DNA of 64,000 nucleotides from Thermoplasmata archaeon (GCA_021817415.1 JAKAUZ010000003.1:216631-280630), one strand, 5' to 3'; shown: positions 25,733 through 35,526, counted from the first letter of the stretch. Made by a program: numbers and translations. The notes: a model not told the origin generated them from the sequence alone.

Positions 25733-27022
25733 TTGGCAGCAAAACTTAAAAGAAGTCTAAAATTCACAAGACTAGTCGCCGTGACCATGGGGACACCACT
25801 TGCTGCATCTGTCTTCCTCAGCATTATAATAATGGAAACATACACATCCAATCTGCCTAGCATGTTGCTAGCAGTCCTGATAGCTACGGCGCTCGCTGCC
25901 GCTGCATCCCTCTCCTATGGCGAGCTTGTTAGCATATATCCTTCAGCGGCGGGAAATCGCGTTTTCCTGAAAAAACCAATGGGAGACGTGGTCTCCATCT
26001 CCCTATCATTCATGTGGACGATAATCATACTTGGTGCTGCAGGAGTGGAAGCGTACGTTCTTGGAAATGTAATCCATTTTCTGATTCCTGCTGTCCCAGC
26101 AATCATTTGGTCCGTGATATCTCTTACAATCATCCTGTTAATTAATGCCGTTGGCGTGGAAATCTCAGGAAACTTCCAGATGGGAATCACCTTCTTCATT
26201 GCGTCTGCACTTGTGGTCGTCTCCGTGATTGCGCTTGTAACTCCGCATCATGCCTTAAATACAGGAGGGAACATAGATTTCGCCGGTTCTCTTTCAGCTG
26301 CGGCTGTCGGAGTTTATTTCTTCCTTGGGTTTGGAAGGGTGACGACCCTAGGGGAGGAGGCAATAGATTTCAAGAAAGGTATTCCACGCGCAATGCCCAT
26401 TGCAATCATTCTTCTTGGGATAGTGTTCACCTTTGTATCGTCTGCAATATTCACCAGAGTACCGTTATCATCGGTACAATCATCTGCTGTCCCTCAAATT
26501 GTACTGGGAAAATATATGCTTAATGGCGATTATGCAATCATAGTTGCAATCATAAGCGCATTAATGAGCTTCAGTACATTCAATGCTGGAATACTTGGCA
26601 CGTCAAGACTGATATATGCACTTGGAAGGGAAGGCACCCTTCCAAAGTTTCTCGGTACGATAAATTCAAAATTTTTTACTCCAACTTTCTCACTGGTGTT
26701 TATCTACGCAATAGCGTTGGTTGTCACTATTACAGTTTACGTGACTAGGAGTTTTACCATACCTGTCCTTGTGGCTGCCTTATTCGACTCGTTCATGTAT
26801 GCCTTCGTTTCCTACAGTGCCTTCTGGCATCATAGAAAACTGGCTCGTGGGGAGATTCCGTTCAGGGTAAAGGGAGGAACAATTCTTTTTCCAGTGACTG
26901 CAATAATATTCATTGTGCTTGGTCTGATATTGGTATTAACTTCTCCATTCATAGTGACCGGTCTCACGGTCCTTGGAATCATCTTGACTGGAGTCTATTT
27001 TTACCTGAGGGTAGAAAAGTAA
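25733..27022 (+). CDS. APC-family amino acid permease
   Basis: 429 residues, 12 predicted spans. Features of the APC superfamily are VTMGTPLAASVF in helix 1, GRVTTLGEEAIDFKKGIPRAM between helices 6 and 7 (the conserved E/PRA loop), and GTSRLIYALGREGTLPKF after helix 8. It probably imports an amino acid or amine with protons. The start is TTG 25733, 6 nt after the SCP2 genes, so it closes that operon. Confidence 0.85.
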   Translation: MAAKLKRSLKFTRLVAVTMGTPLAASVFLSIIIMETYTSNLPSMLLAVLIATALAAAASLSYGELVSIYPSAAGNRVFLKKPMGDVVSISLSFMWTIIILGAAGVEAYVLGNVIHFLIPAVPAIIWSVISLTIILLINAVGVEISGNFQMGITFFIASALVVVSVIALVTPHHALNTGGNIDFAGSLSAAAVGVYFFLGFGRVTTLGEEAIDFKKGIPRAMPIAIILLGIVFTFVSSAIFTRVPLSSVQSSAVPQIVLGKYMLNGDYAIIVAIISALMSFSTFNAGILGTSRLIYALGREGTLPKFLGTINSKFFTPTFSLVFIYAIALVVTITVYVTRSFTIPVLVAALFDSFMYAFVSYSAFWHHRKLARGEIPFRVKGGTILFPVTAIIFIVLGLILVLTSPFIVTGLTVLGIILTGVYFYLRVEK

Positions 27023-27047
27023 ATACCTTGATGAGGCATACTCCAGA

Positions 27048-27815
27048 GTGGCTATTCTCATAGATTCCCTGTCAAAGTTTTATGGGTCAAAGGAGGTACT
27101 TTCAGGACTCAACATGCAGATTGATAGTGGTCAGATTTATGGAATCCTTGGCCCCAATGGTTCTGGGAAATCCACTTTGTTGAGAATAATGGCAGGTATT
27201 TCCCAATATGACAAGGGCAATGCAATTATAGAGAATATTGAGGCAAAAAACAATCCAATCGAGATACGTAGGATAGTGGGATACGTTCCTGAGACTCCTT
27301 ATCTTTACGAGAGCTTGACACCCATGGAATACTTCGGTTTCATAGGCTCAATAAGAGACCTGAACCGGGAGACAACGGAAAGGAGGACGAGGGACCTCAT
27401 CAAGGCATTCGGGATGGAAGAGTACAGTGACCAGTTCATCGGAAGTCTCTCCTTCGGAACAAAGCAAAAGGTATCGATCATAGCTGCGCTTTTGCACAAC
27501 CCCAAGGTGTTGATCCTGGATGAAAGCATGAATGGGTTGGACCCTCATTCTGCAAAAATATTCAGGGATCTGCTTAGGAGCCTGGCAAATGACGGTGCAA
27601 CGGTAGTTTTCTCAACCCACATTCTTGAGATTGCGGCGAATGTCTGTGATCGAATAGCGATAATGAAAGATGGAAAGGTTATGGCAGAAGGGAAGACAAG
27701 TTCGCTGGTAGCTGAAAAGAATCTGGAGGACCTCTTCATCCAGCTTACCTCATCAGAGGACATAAAGATGGTCGTCAATGCCCTGAGAGGGTCGCTGAGG
27801 AACGAGTCAACCTGA
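27048..27815 (+). CDS. ABC transporter ATPase without an adjacent permease
   Basis: 255 residues. Walker A GPNGSGKST, Q-loop VGYVPETPYLYESLT, signature SFGTKQKVSI (a departure from LSGGQ), Walker B KVLILDESMNGLDP and the switch His FSTHILE are in order. The class is the ABC-2/CcmA export type, which needs a membrane partner; none follows in the 170-bp spacer. The start is GTG 27048, 25 nt after the permease gene. Confidence 0.88.
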   Translation: MAILIDSLSKFYGSKEVLSGLNMQIDSGQIYGILGPNGSGKSTLLRIMAGISQYDKGNAIIENIEAKNNPIEIRRIVGYVPETPYLYESLTPMEYFGFIGSIRDLNRETTERRTRDLIKAFGMEEYSDQFIGSLSFGTKQKVSIIAALLHNPKVLILDESMNGLDPHSAKIFRDLLRSLANDGATVVFSTHILEIAANVCDRIAIMKDGKVMAEGKTSSLVAEKNLEDLFIQLTSSEDIKMVVNALRGSLRNEST

Positions 27816-27988
27816 ATGTTCTCTGGGACAAGGTCGCATACCTTTTTCCTGGAATCCGGTCGGTACCCAGATGCTAAAGGCGACGGAACAGCATCTGAAA
27901 CCGACAGATTGTGACTTGAAAAAATTTAGCCCATTTGGAGTATAAACAACGTGATCCCTATGGATTGTGATTCCCCATTCAAGCTGAC

Positions 27989-28579
27989 CTATTTTTCTCT
28001 TTCGCCCTTCAGGCCGTTAAAGATGAAATTCATTAAGTTTTTAAATTTGGGCCCATCCAGGGACTCTTCCCAGACTTCGTACCTAAGGCCAATGAAATCG
28101 GCTATTCCCATCAGGGCATATGAAATTAACTCCGCATCATTGCTTGCGAATTCTCCATTTTCAAATGCTTCCTGCAATCCTTCTGAATAACCTTTGGAAA
28201 TACTGGAATAATACCACTTGAACAAATCAAGGTCCAGGTATTCTGACTGTCTCACTATCCTATAAAATCTCCTGTGCTTCTTAACGAAGTCAAAGAAAAG
28301 CTCGAATCCCTTTCTCTCGATTTCTTCCCTTGATTCAAGACCATTGGTACCTATTTTTATTGACTTCCTCAATTCATGATTGAGGTTCTTCACCAGTGCC
28401 TCGAAAATCTCGTATTTCGAGCTGAAATATATGTAGAACGTGCCTGATCCCAGGCCAGCTTTTGTAGTGATTTCCGAAATGCTCGATTCATAGTATCCTT
28501 TATCTCCGAAAACCTTCTCTGCAGCTCTCAGCAATTTCTCTCTAGTTTTCTGTCCCCGTGCTGATTTTGGAATCATCAT
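27989..28579 (-). CDS. TetR-family transcriptional regulator
   Basis: About 196 residues. The N-terminal helix-turn-helix is typical: TREKLLRAAEKVFGDKGYYESSISEITTKAGLGSGTFYIYF (signature A-G-x-G-x-G-T-F-Y-x-Y-F). The rest is the helical ligand-binding domain. ATG 28579 is preceded by GGAGAGGAGAG at a proper distance; the frame continues to 28600. Last gene of the ten-gene acyl operon and overlapping maoC-like, so it probably responds to the substrate or an acyl-CoA of that pathway. Confidence 0.88.
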   Translation of the reverse strand: MMIPKSARGQKTREKLLRAAEKVFGDKGYYESSISEITTKAGLGSGTFYIYFSSKYEIFEALVKNLNHELRKSIKIGTNGLESREEIERKGFELFFDFVKKHRRFYRIVRQSEYLDLDLFKWYYSSISKGYSEGLQEAFENGEFASNDAELISYALMGIADFIGLRYEVWEESLDGPKFKNLMNFIFNGLKGEREK

Positions 28580-28991
28580 GATTATTTCTCTCCTCTCCAA
28601 TGATCATCTCTGATATTAATACAGTAGATTCATTTCTTTTCAGAGTCAAGGTACAGTAGTATAAAGTAAATTCTCCTTTCTCATTTTTGCTGTCCACCCT
28701 GAGATGAGAGCAAACAGTATCCCCAGGTCTGACGGGGGACAGAAATCTGACTTTATTGAATCCATATAGGAAGTACCCGTGAATCAGTTCAGAAATTAAA
28801 CCAAGTGAGATAGACAGTGAAAGCAGCCCATGCGCGATCCTGCCCCTGAATCTGGTCCTATCTGCATACTCCTTGTCTACATGAAGTGGGTTGAAGTCCA
28901 TGGTCAGTCCAGCAAATGCATTTACATGGTAGTCTGTTACTGTTAAACATTTTCCAGTGAACTCTTTTCCTATCTCAAGTTTTCCATTCAT
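28542..28991 (-). CDS. MaoC-like hotdog-fold dehydratase/hydratase
   Basis: 149 residues, one hotdog domain. The catalytic block DFNPLHVDKEYADRTRFRGRIAHGLL contains the Asp and His of (R)-specific enoyl-CoA hydratases (D-x-N-x-x-H). It hydrates trans-2-enoyl-CoA or dehydrates 3-hydroxyacyl-CoA. It overlaps the acyl-CoA ligase by 17 nt and TetR by 38 nt. Confidence 0.85.
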   Translation of the reverse strand: MNGKLEIGKEFTGKCLTVTDYHVNAFAGLTMDFNPLHVDKEYADRTRFRGRIAHGLLSLSISLGLISELIHGYFLYGFNKVRFLSPVRPGDTVCSHLRVDSKNEKGEFTLYYCTLTLKRNESTVLISEMIIGEERNNHDDSKISTGTEN

Positions 28992-30444
28992 TATACCACT
29001 TCCTCATTAATGTGTAATCTTTCTTTCCTGCGCCCGTCTTAGGGATGCTTTTGACTACTCTGAAATACTTGGGAACTGCATAATTAGCCATTTTTGTCGA
29101 GAGCCATTCTTTTAGTTCTTTTAGATCGATATCTCTCCTAACATCTATAAAAGCAGCACCTACCTCACCCCACTTGTCGTCAGGCACACCTATTACCGCG
29201 CTCTCATAAATTCCAGAGTAGCTCTCAAGGACCTTCTCCACTTCACTTGGATAGACGTTTTCCCCGCCAGACTTGTACATGAACTTGATTCTCCCAACAA
29301 AATAGTAGAATCCATCTTCATCTCTTCTCAGTATGTCACCTGTCCTCACCATGCCGCAATTCATAATATCCTCCGTCTTTTTTGCGTCCCTAAAATATCC
29401 TGAGAATATTACAGGGCCACCCACCATCAGTTCCCCTAAATCAGATTCCTGCCCATTCTGGTCAAGAAGTTTTAAATCCACGAAAAGAGACTTTCTTCCG
29501 ATGGAAAAAGGGCGATTTAAATCATCTTCATTGGAGTAGAAGAGATTTGGACCCGCCTCTGTCAACCCATATCCCTGATAGAAGTTTATTCCCTTATTCC
29601 TGAACCTTTCAGTTACATGCTCTGGAGTGGTTCCGCCACCGCTTTTGACAAATCGTAGGGAAGAAAGCTGGCTTCCATTGAAATTCTCTGACTCCGAAAT
29701 CTGCGCCATCATTGCAGGAACCCCAGAAAAAACAGTGATTTTCATCCCATCCATAATTCTTAGTACAAGGGAAGCATCGAACTTATCCACCAGAATGATA
29801 CTTCCTCCTGCGATCAGGAGTGGGATTGTGAGCACGTTCCATCCTCCTGTATGAAAGAGAGGGTAGACCAGAACCGTCCTATCATTCTCCGACAGTTTCC
29901 ATGAAAGTACAGTATTTATGGCGTTAAATATGATGGACCTGTTGCTGAGGACTGCCCCCTTAGGTTCTCCCGTGGTTCCTCCGGTGAACAGGATTAGTGA
30001 GGGAGTTTCGAGATCAACTTCCACGGTCTCATTAGAGGTCACATGCACTGGTCGTCCGATTCTTTCGAGGATCTCCACTTTTACTGCCAGTACAGCGCAG
30101 AGTCTGCCGTATTTTTCCTGAAGCGATTCACTCAGGACGATGATCTTCGGTTCAACTCTCAAATTGGTACTCAAAAGTTCCTGTTCTGTTAATCTTAGAT
30201 TATTTGGAACAAGTATTGCCCCGATTTTCTGGCAGGCAAGGTAGAGAATGACCAATGCTGCCTTATTCTGAGATATGACGGATACTCTGTCTCCTTTTAC
30301 AATTCCATCTTCCTTCAGTCTCCCTACGATGTAATTCGCAATTCTCTCCACATCCAAGTATGAGTAATTTTCCCCTCCCCAGTCTATCAGCGCAATTCTT
30401 TTCCCGTACTTGGACGAAATGAAACGAGAGATATCAAGAGTCAT
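28975..30444 (-). CDS. AMP-forming acyl-CoA synthetase (ligase)
   Basis: 489 residues, ANL superfamily. P-loop LFTGGTTGEPKGAVLS, YQGYGLTEAGPN, the hinge MVRTGDILRRDEDGFYYFVGR and C-terminal PKTGAGKKD with the catalytic Lys are all present. It activates a carboxylic acid with ATP and CoA. Chain length cannot be told. It starts one base after the KAS-III-like stop, inside the tight array. Confidence 0.9.
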   Translation of the reverse strand: MTLDISRFISSKYGKRIALIDWGGENYSYLDVERIANYIVGRLKEDGIVKGDRVSVISQNKAALVILYLACQKIGAILVPNNLRLTEQELLSTNLRVEPKIIVLSESLQEKYGRLCAVLAVKVEILERIGRPVHVTSNETVEVDLETPSLILFTGGTTGEPKGAVLSNRSIIFNAINTVLSWKLSENDRTVLVYPLFHTGGWNVLTIPLLIAGGSIILVDKFDASLVLRIMDGMKITVFSGVPAMMAQISESENFNGSQLSSLRFVKSGGGTTPEHVTERFRNKGINFYQGYGLTEAGPNLFYSNEDDLNRPFSIGRKSLFVDLKLLDQNGQESDLGELMVGGPVIFSGYFRDAKKTEDIMNCGMVRTGDILRRDEDGFYYFVGRIKFMYKSGGENVYPSEVEKVLESYSGIYESAVIGVPDDKWGEVGAAFIDVRRDIDLKELKEWLSTKMANYAVPKYFRVVKSIPKTGAGKKDYTLMRKWYNEWKT

Positions 30445-31464
30445 CTATCTGCCCCATTTAATTACTGTCGAGCCCCACACATACCCTGTTCCAGCGGCAG
30501 CAAAGACTATGTTCCCTGTTGAAAAACCAGTTTCACTGATTACTTGGTCAAGCGCTATGAACTGATCTGCAGATTGGCTGTGGCCGAATCTTTCCAGATA
30601 GTACGATTTCCTTTCAGGTATTCCCAGTGATGCTAGTATTTCATTATGGAAAGTGGGTTTCATGTGGTTGAGGAATATCTTGCTTACGTCCTCGGTCTTG
30701 ATCCCACTTTTTTTAATTGATCTCTCTATGACCATCCTGAAATTCTCGACTGATTTATTATCCAAAATTGATTTCATTCTTTCCTTATCCATCAGCCCTT
30801 CCAAGTAAATTCTATTCCTGCTGCAGTAATCTGGGTAACAGGGTTCCTTTGCTCCTCCTCCCCTCTCAAGCACGCTGAATGAAAGTGACCCATCACTCAT
30901 AAAGTCAGAACTGAGTATCAAATTCTCGGAGAAGTCAGGAGCAACGATGGCTGCAACACCTGCATCAGCAAAATTATCCATCCAGTTAGTGGATCTGTTC
31001 TCAGGATCAACTATGTATGATTCCTTTGACGCACCAACAAGAAGTATGGACTTTCCTTCAGTGCTAGAAGAAAGTATCTTCTTTGCTACATAAAGGCCGA
31101 AAACTATTCCGGTGCACATTGAAGACATATCTAGGGAGAATGCTCCTTCGATTCCAAGGGCATCCTGGATGTACGTGCTCATCAGCCATACGTGGTAATC
31201 TTTCCACTGGGAACCAACGTACAGTATCATACCGATATCATCCTTCCCTATTCCCTTTAGAGTTGCCTTTTCAATGGCTTTTTTTGCAGCCTTAATTGCC
31301 ATTTCACTGGGCATCTCATCTTTCTTGCTGACGTGTTTGCTCAGGAGTCCCTGTTTCTTCTTTACCACATCAACAGGGATGTGATAAATGTTGGAAATGT
31401 CTTCTGCAGTCTGGATACTTTCTGGGATATAGAGGCCATATGATACTATTCCTACGTTTCTCAA
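30445..31464 (-). CDS. KAS III/thiolase-fold condensing enzyme
   Basis: 339 residues, two thiolase halves. The active-site Cys is C117 (DMSSMCTGIVFGL), with candidate catalytic His267 (FLNHMKP) and His295 (ERFGHSQSAD) where KAS III has His and Asn; the second substitution points away from standard fatty-acid initiation toward a 3-ketoacyl-CoA synthase or HMG-CoA-synthase-like reaction. C-terminal AAAGTGYVWGS is typical. In this operon it could condense or cleave acyl-CoA. Confidence 0.83.
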   Translation of the reverse strand: MRNVGIVSYGLYIPESIQTAEDISNIYHIPVDVVKKKQGLLSKHVSKKDEMPSEMAIKAAKKAIEKATLKGIGKDDIGMILYVGSQWKDYHVWLMSTYIQDALGIEGAFSLDMSSMCTGIVFGLYVAKKILSSSTEGKSILLVGASKESYIVDPENRSTNWMDNFADAGVAAIVAPDFSENLILSSDFMSDGSLSFSVLERGGGAKEPCYPDYCSRNRIYLEGLMDKERMKSILDNKSVENFRMVIERSIKKSGIKTEDVSKIFLNHMKPTFHNEILASLGIPERKSYYLERFGHSQSADQFIALDQVISETGFSTGNIVFAAAGTGYVWGSTVIKWGR

Positions 31465-32304
31465 CTAATGCACCTCCCTCACATAAGGTATGTAGGAATA
31501 TTCTTCCACTAGTCTTACAAAGTTCCTAATCTCATCATTTACCCTAGGCGCCTCCTCAATGAAAAGAAGGTGATTTTGATTTTTGAATACAAGTAGTGAG
31601 GAATTTCTGAGTGATTTGAATATGATAAGGCTGTTTGTCCAGGGCAAAACCCTGTCTTCCGTTCCACAGACGATAAGGGATGGCGTATTAATCTTCTTGT
31701 TTGCATCGCAGGCATCATAATCCTTCGTTGCAAGCGCCTGGTATACCATCTGTGTCTGATCCTGAAGATAATCCAATCTCTCCCCTATGATGCTTTCGAA
31801 CTCCAATCTCCTTTCCCTGGGGAATTTGTCCGTCATTGCTATTTTCATGGTCCTGATAAGTTTCTCACGTACGCTCTCTCCCGGAATGGTTTTTTCCATT
31901 TCGTCCCAAGTTGACTTTGGCATAGGAAGAGAGTTGCCTCCTCCGCAGGAAGTGGATATCAGTATAGTGCCTTTTACCCTATTTTCTGCCATTATGGCGA
32001 TCTCCTGAGCAATAAAGCCTCCCATGGAAACACCCAGTACGAAGAATCTGTCTATGCCAAGGTGGTCCATTACCTCCATTGCATCTTCTGCAAACTCTCT
32101 CACACTGTAAGGAGAAGTCAATGGGGAACTCTTCCCCACTCCCCTATTGTCTACCAGAATACAATGTGCCCATGAACTGATCTCCTGCAGCTGTTTTCTC
32201 CACATCCAGACCGAGTAGCCTAAACCTTCCAGAAAAAGGATTGGGATACCTTTCCCCGATTCCTCGTAGTAAATTTCATGATCCTTCACTCTAATTATAC
32301 TCAT
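31465..32304 (-). CDS. Alpha/beta hydrolase
   Basis: 279 residues from ATG 32304, which has GGAAGGTG about 6 nt upstream. Nucleophile elbow GVSMGGFIA, N-terminal DNRGVGKSS, acid GTEDRVLPW and a His near the C-terminus (KNQNHLLFIEE) make a full catalytic triad. Esterase, thioesterase or C-C hydrolase are all possible. It overlaps the LivF gene by 14 nt, tying it to the importer. Confidence 0.85.
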   Translation of the reverse strand: MSIIRVKDHEIYYEESGKGIPILFLEGLGYSVWMWRKQLQEISSWAHCILVDNRGVGKSSPLTSPYSVREFAEDAMEVMDHLGIDRFFVLGVSMGGFIAQEIAIMAENRVKGTILISTSCGGGNSLPMPKSTWDEMEKTIPGESVREKLIRTMKIAMTDKFPRERRLEFESIIGERLDYLQDQTQMVYQALATKDYDACDANKKINTPSLIVCGTEDRVLPWTNSLIIFKSLRNSSLLVFKNQNHLLFIEEAPRVNDEIRNFVRLVEEYSYIPYVREVH

Positions 32305-33028
32305 CCTTTGCACCTTCCTTATCATTCTGTCCCAGGTAAGACCTTCTCACAATTTCGTTCTTCATCATCTCTTCGCCAGTTCCTGAGGCAATTATCCTCC
32401 CTGCATCTAGCAGGTACACCTTCCTGGCCAGAGGAACAGTCTCTGAAACGTTCTGCTCCGTGAGTAATATAGGCATCCTGGTCGAGATCGTCTTTATTTT
32501 CAGAAGAACCTCTTTCAGAAGTTTCGGATAAAGTCCGGTGGTAGGTTCATCCATTATCAGGAACTTTGGGGATGTCATCAAGGCTCGAGCGATAGAAAGC
32601 ATCTGTTGCTGACCGCCACTCATCTTCCCTGCAGGCGTGGCAAATTTTTCTGCGAGGTCGGGAAAGAGGTCTTTCACGAATTCCAGGCGCTCTTCCAATT
32701 TCCCTTTTTTGCCCTTGATGGATGATTCAAAACCAAATTTCAGGTTATCAATTACGCTCATTTCCCTGAAGACTCTTCCCCTCTCAGGTACCGTCGAAAT
32801 GCCTAGTTTTGCAATATGGAAAGCCTTCCTGTCCTGTATCTCTTCCTCACCAAAAAATATCTTTCCGCTGACGGGTCTCAGTGTCCCAGTTATCGATTTT
32901 ACGAGAGTTGATTTACCAGCTCCATTGGCCCCTATGACAAGTGTTATCTCATCACTGCAGCTCAAGGAGACATCTCTAAGAACATTCGACCCATAGTACC
33001 CGGCCGAGAGATTATCAACTGTCAACAT
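32291..33028 (-). CDS. livF: LivF-type ABC importer ATPase
   Basis: 245 residues from ATG 33028, preceded by GGGAGGCG; a longer frame begins at 33070. Walker A GANGAGKST, signature MSGGQQQMLSIARAL, Walker B FLIMDEPTTGLYP and H-loop equivalent LLTEQN, which is characteristic of LivF. It drives uptake together with LivG, H, M and the binding protein upstream. Overlaps livG by 14 nt. Confidence 0.88.
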   Translation of the reverse strand: MLTVDNLSAGYYGSNVLRDVSLSCSDEITLVIGANGAGKSTLVKSITGTLRPVSGKIFFGEEEIQDRKAFHIAKLGISTVPERGRVFREMSVIDNLKFGFESSIKGKKGKLEERLEFVKDLFPDLAEKFATPAGKMSGGQQQMLSIARALMTSPKFLIMDEPTTGLYPKLLKEVLLKIKTISTRMPILLTEQNVSETVPLARKVYLLDAGRIIASGTGEEMMKNEIVRRSYLGQNDKEGAKDEYN

Positions 33029-33722
33029 TTGTTTCGCCTCCCATGTATGCCTCCCTGACTTTCTCATCATCGAAAAGTTCCGTCGTTGTTCCCTGAAAGA
33101 TCTTCTTTCCCTTATCCATTACCACGACACTATCTACAAAGGGGAATATCTCGCTCAACCTGTGCTCAACTATGATCATTTTTGTTCCCTTTTTCTTGAG
33201 ACTGGAAAGAGCATCTATAACGCCTACTGCCTCATTATTGCTCAATCCCCCAATTGGCTCATCAAGAAGAAGAAGCTTCGGGTTAGTCATCAGAGCTTTT
33301 GCAACCTCGAGGCGCTTAAGGTTCCCGTGTGAAAGTTCACGCGCCTTTTTATTTCCAAATTGAGAAAGTCCCATCACTTCCAGCACGGAGTCTATGTCAG
33401 AACCTCCATGTACTCTGCTGAACAATTCAAGATTTTCTCTGACAGTAAGAGAAACAAACGGTCTCACCACCTGGAATGTCTTGACCAGTCCAAGTCCTAC
33501 CCTCTTCCATATCTTTGTTTTCGTTATGTCGATTCCATCAAATATGATCCTACCCTGATCAGGTAGTGTAATACCCGCGATTGAACTGAGAAGGGTGGTC
33601 TTCCCCGCACCGTTTGGCCCTATAAGCGCCATTGCATCTTTTTCAAGGGAAAACGTCATCCCATCTATGGCTTTATTGCCTCCCCACGATTTACTCAGAC
33701 CCTCAACAACCAAGATAGTCAT
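33015..33722 (-). CDS. livG: LivG-type ABC importer ATPase
   Basis: 235 residues. Walker A GPNGAGKTT, LivG-type VKTFQVVRPFVSLTVRENL, signature ELSHGNLKRLEVAKAL (LSHG in place of LSGG, as in other LivG), Walker B KLLLLDEPIGGLSN and IIVEHRLSE. Overlaps livM by 4 nt. Confidence 0.9.
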   Translation of the reverse strand: MTILVVEGLSKSWGGNKAIDGMTFSLEKDAMALIGPNGAGKTTLLSSIAGITLPDQGRIIFDGIDITKTKIWKRVGLGLVKTFQVVRPFVSLTVRENLELFSRVHGGSDIDSVLEVMGLSQFGNKKARELSHGNLKRLEVAKALMTNPKLLLLDEPIGGLSNNEAVGVIDALSSLKKKGTKMIIVEHRLSEIFPFVDSVVVMDKGKKIFQGTTTELFDDEKVREAYMGGETNVDS

Positions 33723-34642
33723 TGAATCGACCTCATCAGTCCCTTAGGGAAGAATAAGAGAAGGAGAATCGCCAGAATTGAAAATATGATGAGGGTTAGC
33801 GAACCAATGTAAAGGCTCAGATACTGAGATAACAGAACTATAATTATTCCAGCGGGCAGTGATCCTGCAATGGAACCTCTCCCCCCTAAAATGGCTATCA
33901 GCATCGGGTACATAAGAAATGTAAAACCGAATGTATCCACCCCTGCATAACTGGTGAAAAGGGCGTAAATTGCACCACCAAGGGAAACTATCCCCATCGC
34001 GAGAGAAAAAGTAACTAGTTTGTAGGGGAAGGTGTTCAATCCGTTTGAGATAATCGCATCCTCGTCATCCCCTATCCCTCTGAGCACAAGCCCGAAGTGT
34101 GTCTGTGTTATCCAGTATAGAACGAATGAGATGACCGCAGTTATGGCTGTGACAATCAGCAGAACATAATCAAGCGATCCCGATAGAGTTGGAAGGTTGT
34201 AATATCCGATGGTGGGTAGGCCAAGCACCGTCCAGAAGGCCAGGATGAAGTCCGTCCCAAGCAGAGGAAGGAGGAGGGACAGCAGCGTGAAAAATGGCCC
34301 ACGAACCCTGAGGGTGGGGATCGAAAAGAGAAAACCACTCGTTATTCCCAGAAGGAAGGAAATGAAAAGAAGGAATGGGACTGGAAGCTTATAGGTATAG
34401 TATAAATAACCACTTGAAAATGCACCCACCCCAACAAAAAATGGGAGACCAAAATTAACATATCCTGTCACACCTGAGGAGAAATCCCATGAAAGGGCAA
34501 GGATGACAAGTATCAGTGCGAATATGAGGGAGAATGTAAAGTAGGGCATATTTACAACGTATGAAATGACTAGAAGAATGATCAGGACAGAGATCGATAT
34601 CCAGAGTCTGGACCACTTCTTTCCCTCAAACCTGTAATTCAT
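33719..34642 (-). CDS. livM: LivM-type ABC importer permease
   Basis: 307 residues, about nine spans. Family features are the early ALSWDFSSGVTGYVNFGLPFFVGVGAF block and the EAA-like loop RGIGDDEDAIISNGLN. With LivH it forms the channel. Overlaps livH by 17 nt. Confidence 0.87.
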   Translation of the reverse strand: MNYRFEGKKWSRLWISISVLIILLVISYVVNMPYFTFSLIFALILVILALSWDFSSGVTGYVNFGLPFFVGVGAFSSGYLYYTYKLPVPFLLFISFLLGITSGFLFSIPTLRVRGPFFTLLSLLLPLLGTDFILAFWTVLGLPTIGYYNLPTLSGSLDYVLLIVTAITAVISFVLYWITQTHFGLVLRGIGDDEDAIISNGLNTFPYKLVTFSLAMGIVSLGGAIYALFTSYAGVDTFGFTFLMYPMLIAILGGRGSIAGSLPAGIIIVLLSQYLSLYIGSLTLIIFSILAILLLLFFPKGLMRSIQ

Positions 34643-35516
34643 GCTTTCCTCCCCCGATTCCTTTTGGCAGAAGAATCAGAAAGATTATCACCACACCAAA
34701 GGCAGTGATGTCGGAAATATTATAAGGAACAAGATAAAGTATGGTCACCTGGGAAAATGAAATTATAAAAGCAGCAGGTATCGTCCATCTAAGCTTTCCC
34801 AGTCCTCCTATTATGGAAATGGCAAATGCAACGACAAATGGTTCTACCCACATGGTCGGAGTCACAACCTGCACTGGCACTATTAGGACAGCCGCAATTG
34901 CAACTATCGCTGTGGAAATGATGAATATGAGGAGGTAAATCATCTTTGAATTTATTCCGAATAATTCAGCAGTTTCGTAATCCTCTGATGTGGCCCTCAC
35001 CTTTCTTCCAAAGGATGACCTGTCAATCCAGAGCCAGACAGCCAGAACAAGGATCAATGAGACAGAAGCAGAAAGAATGTATGACTGGCTAACTGAAACG
35101 CCAAGAATGTTCAGGGAGACGTTGCTCACTACCCCAGGGATGATGAGTCCGACTTCCCCTTGGAAGAAATACGTATAAATATACTGCAGGAGAAGTGCAG
35201 ATAGAAGCATCGCAATCATGAAGATCATCGGGTCCCTTGCAAATTTTGTCATTATCATGAAGATAGCAAGGCCAATTGCTACGGTCAGCACCACTGCGAT
35301 CAGGATGGAAACAAAGAGGTTTATTGAAAGCATCACAGCAAAAAGGTAGATAAAATACGCAGTGCTCATATAAAGTGCGCCATAAGAGAGGTTTAGTATC
35401 TTAGATACCCCAAATACCAAAGTGAATCCAAGCGTAAGGAGGGCATAATTAAGTCCGAAAATGGTTCCGTACAAAAGAATATACAAAAGAGTAGAAAAAA
35501 TGAGAGAGGAAATCAA
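34626..35516 (-). CDS. livH: LivH-type ABC importer permease
   Basis: 296 residues, about eight spans. Typical LivH start GLNYALLTLGFTLVFGVSKILNLSYGALYM, and the cytoplasmic loop FGRKVRATSEDYETAELFGIN. Ten bases separate it from the binding-protein gene. Confidence 0.87.
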   Translation of the reverse strand: MISSLIFSTLLYILLYGTIFGLNYALLTLGFTLVFGVSKILNLSYGALYMSTAYFIYLFAVMLSINLFVSILIAVVLTVAIGLAIFMIMTKFARDPMIFMIAMLLSALLLQYIYTYFFQGEVGLIIPGVVSNVSLNILGVSVSQSYILSASVSLILVLAVWLWIDRSSFGRKVRATSEDYETAELFGINSKMIYLLIFIISTAIVAIAAVLIVPVQVVTPTMWVEPFVVAFAISIIGGLGKLRWTIPAAFIISFSQVTILYLVPYNISDITAFGVVIIFLILLPKGIGGGKHELQV

Positions 35517-35526
35517 GAAGATCTCC

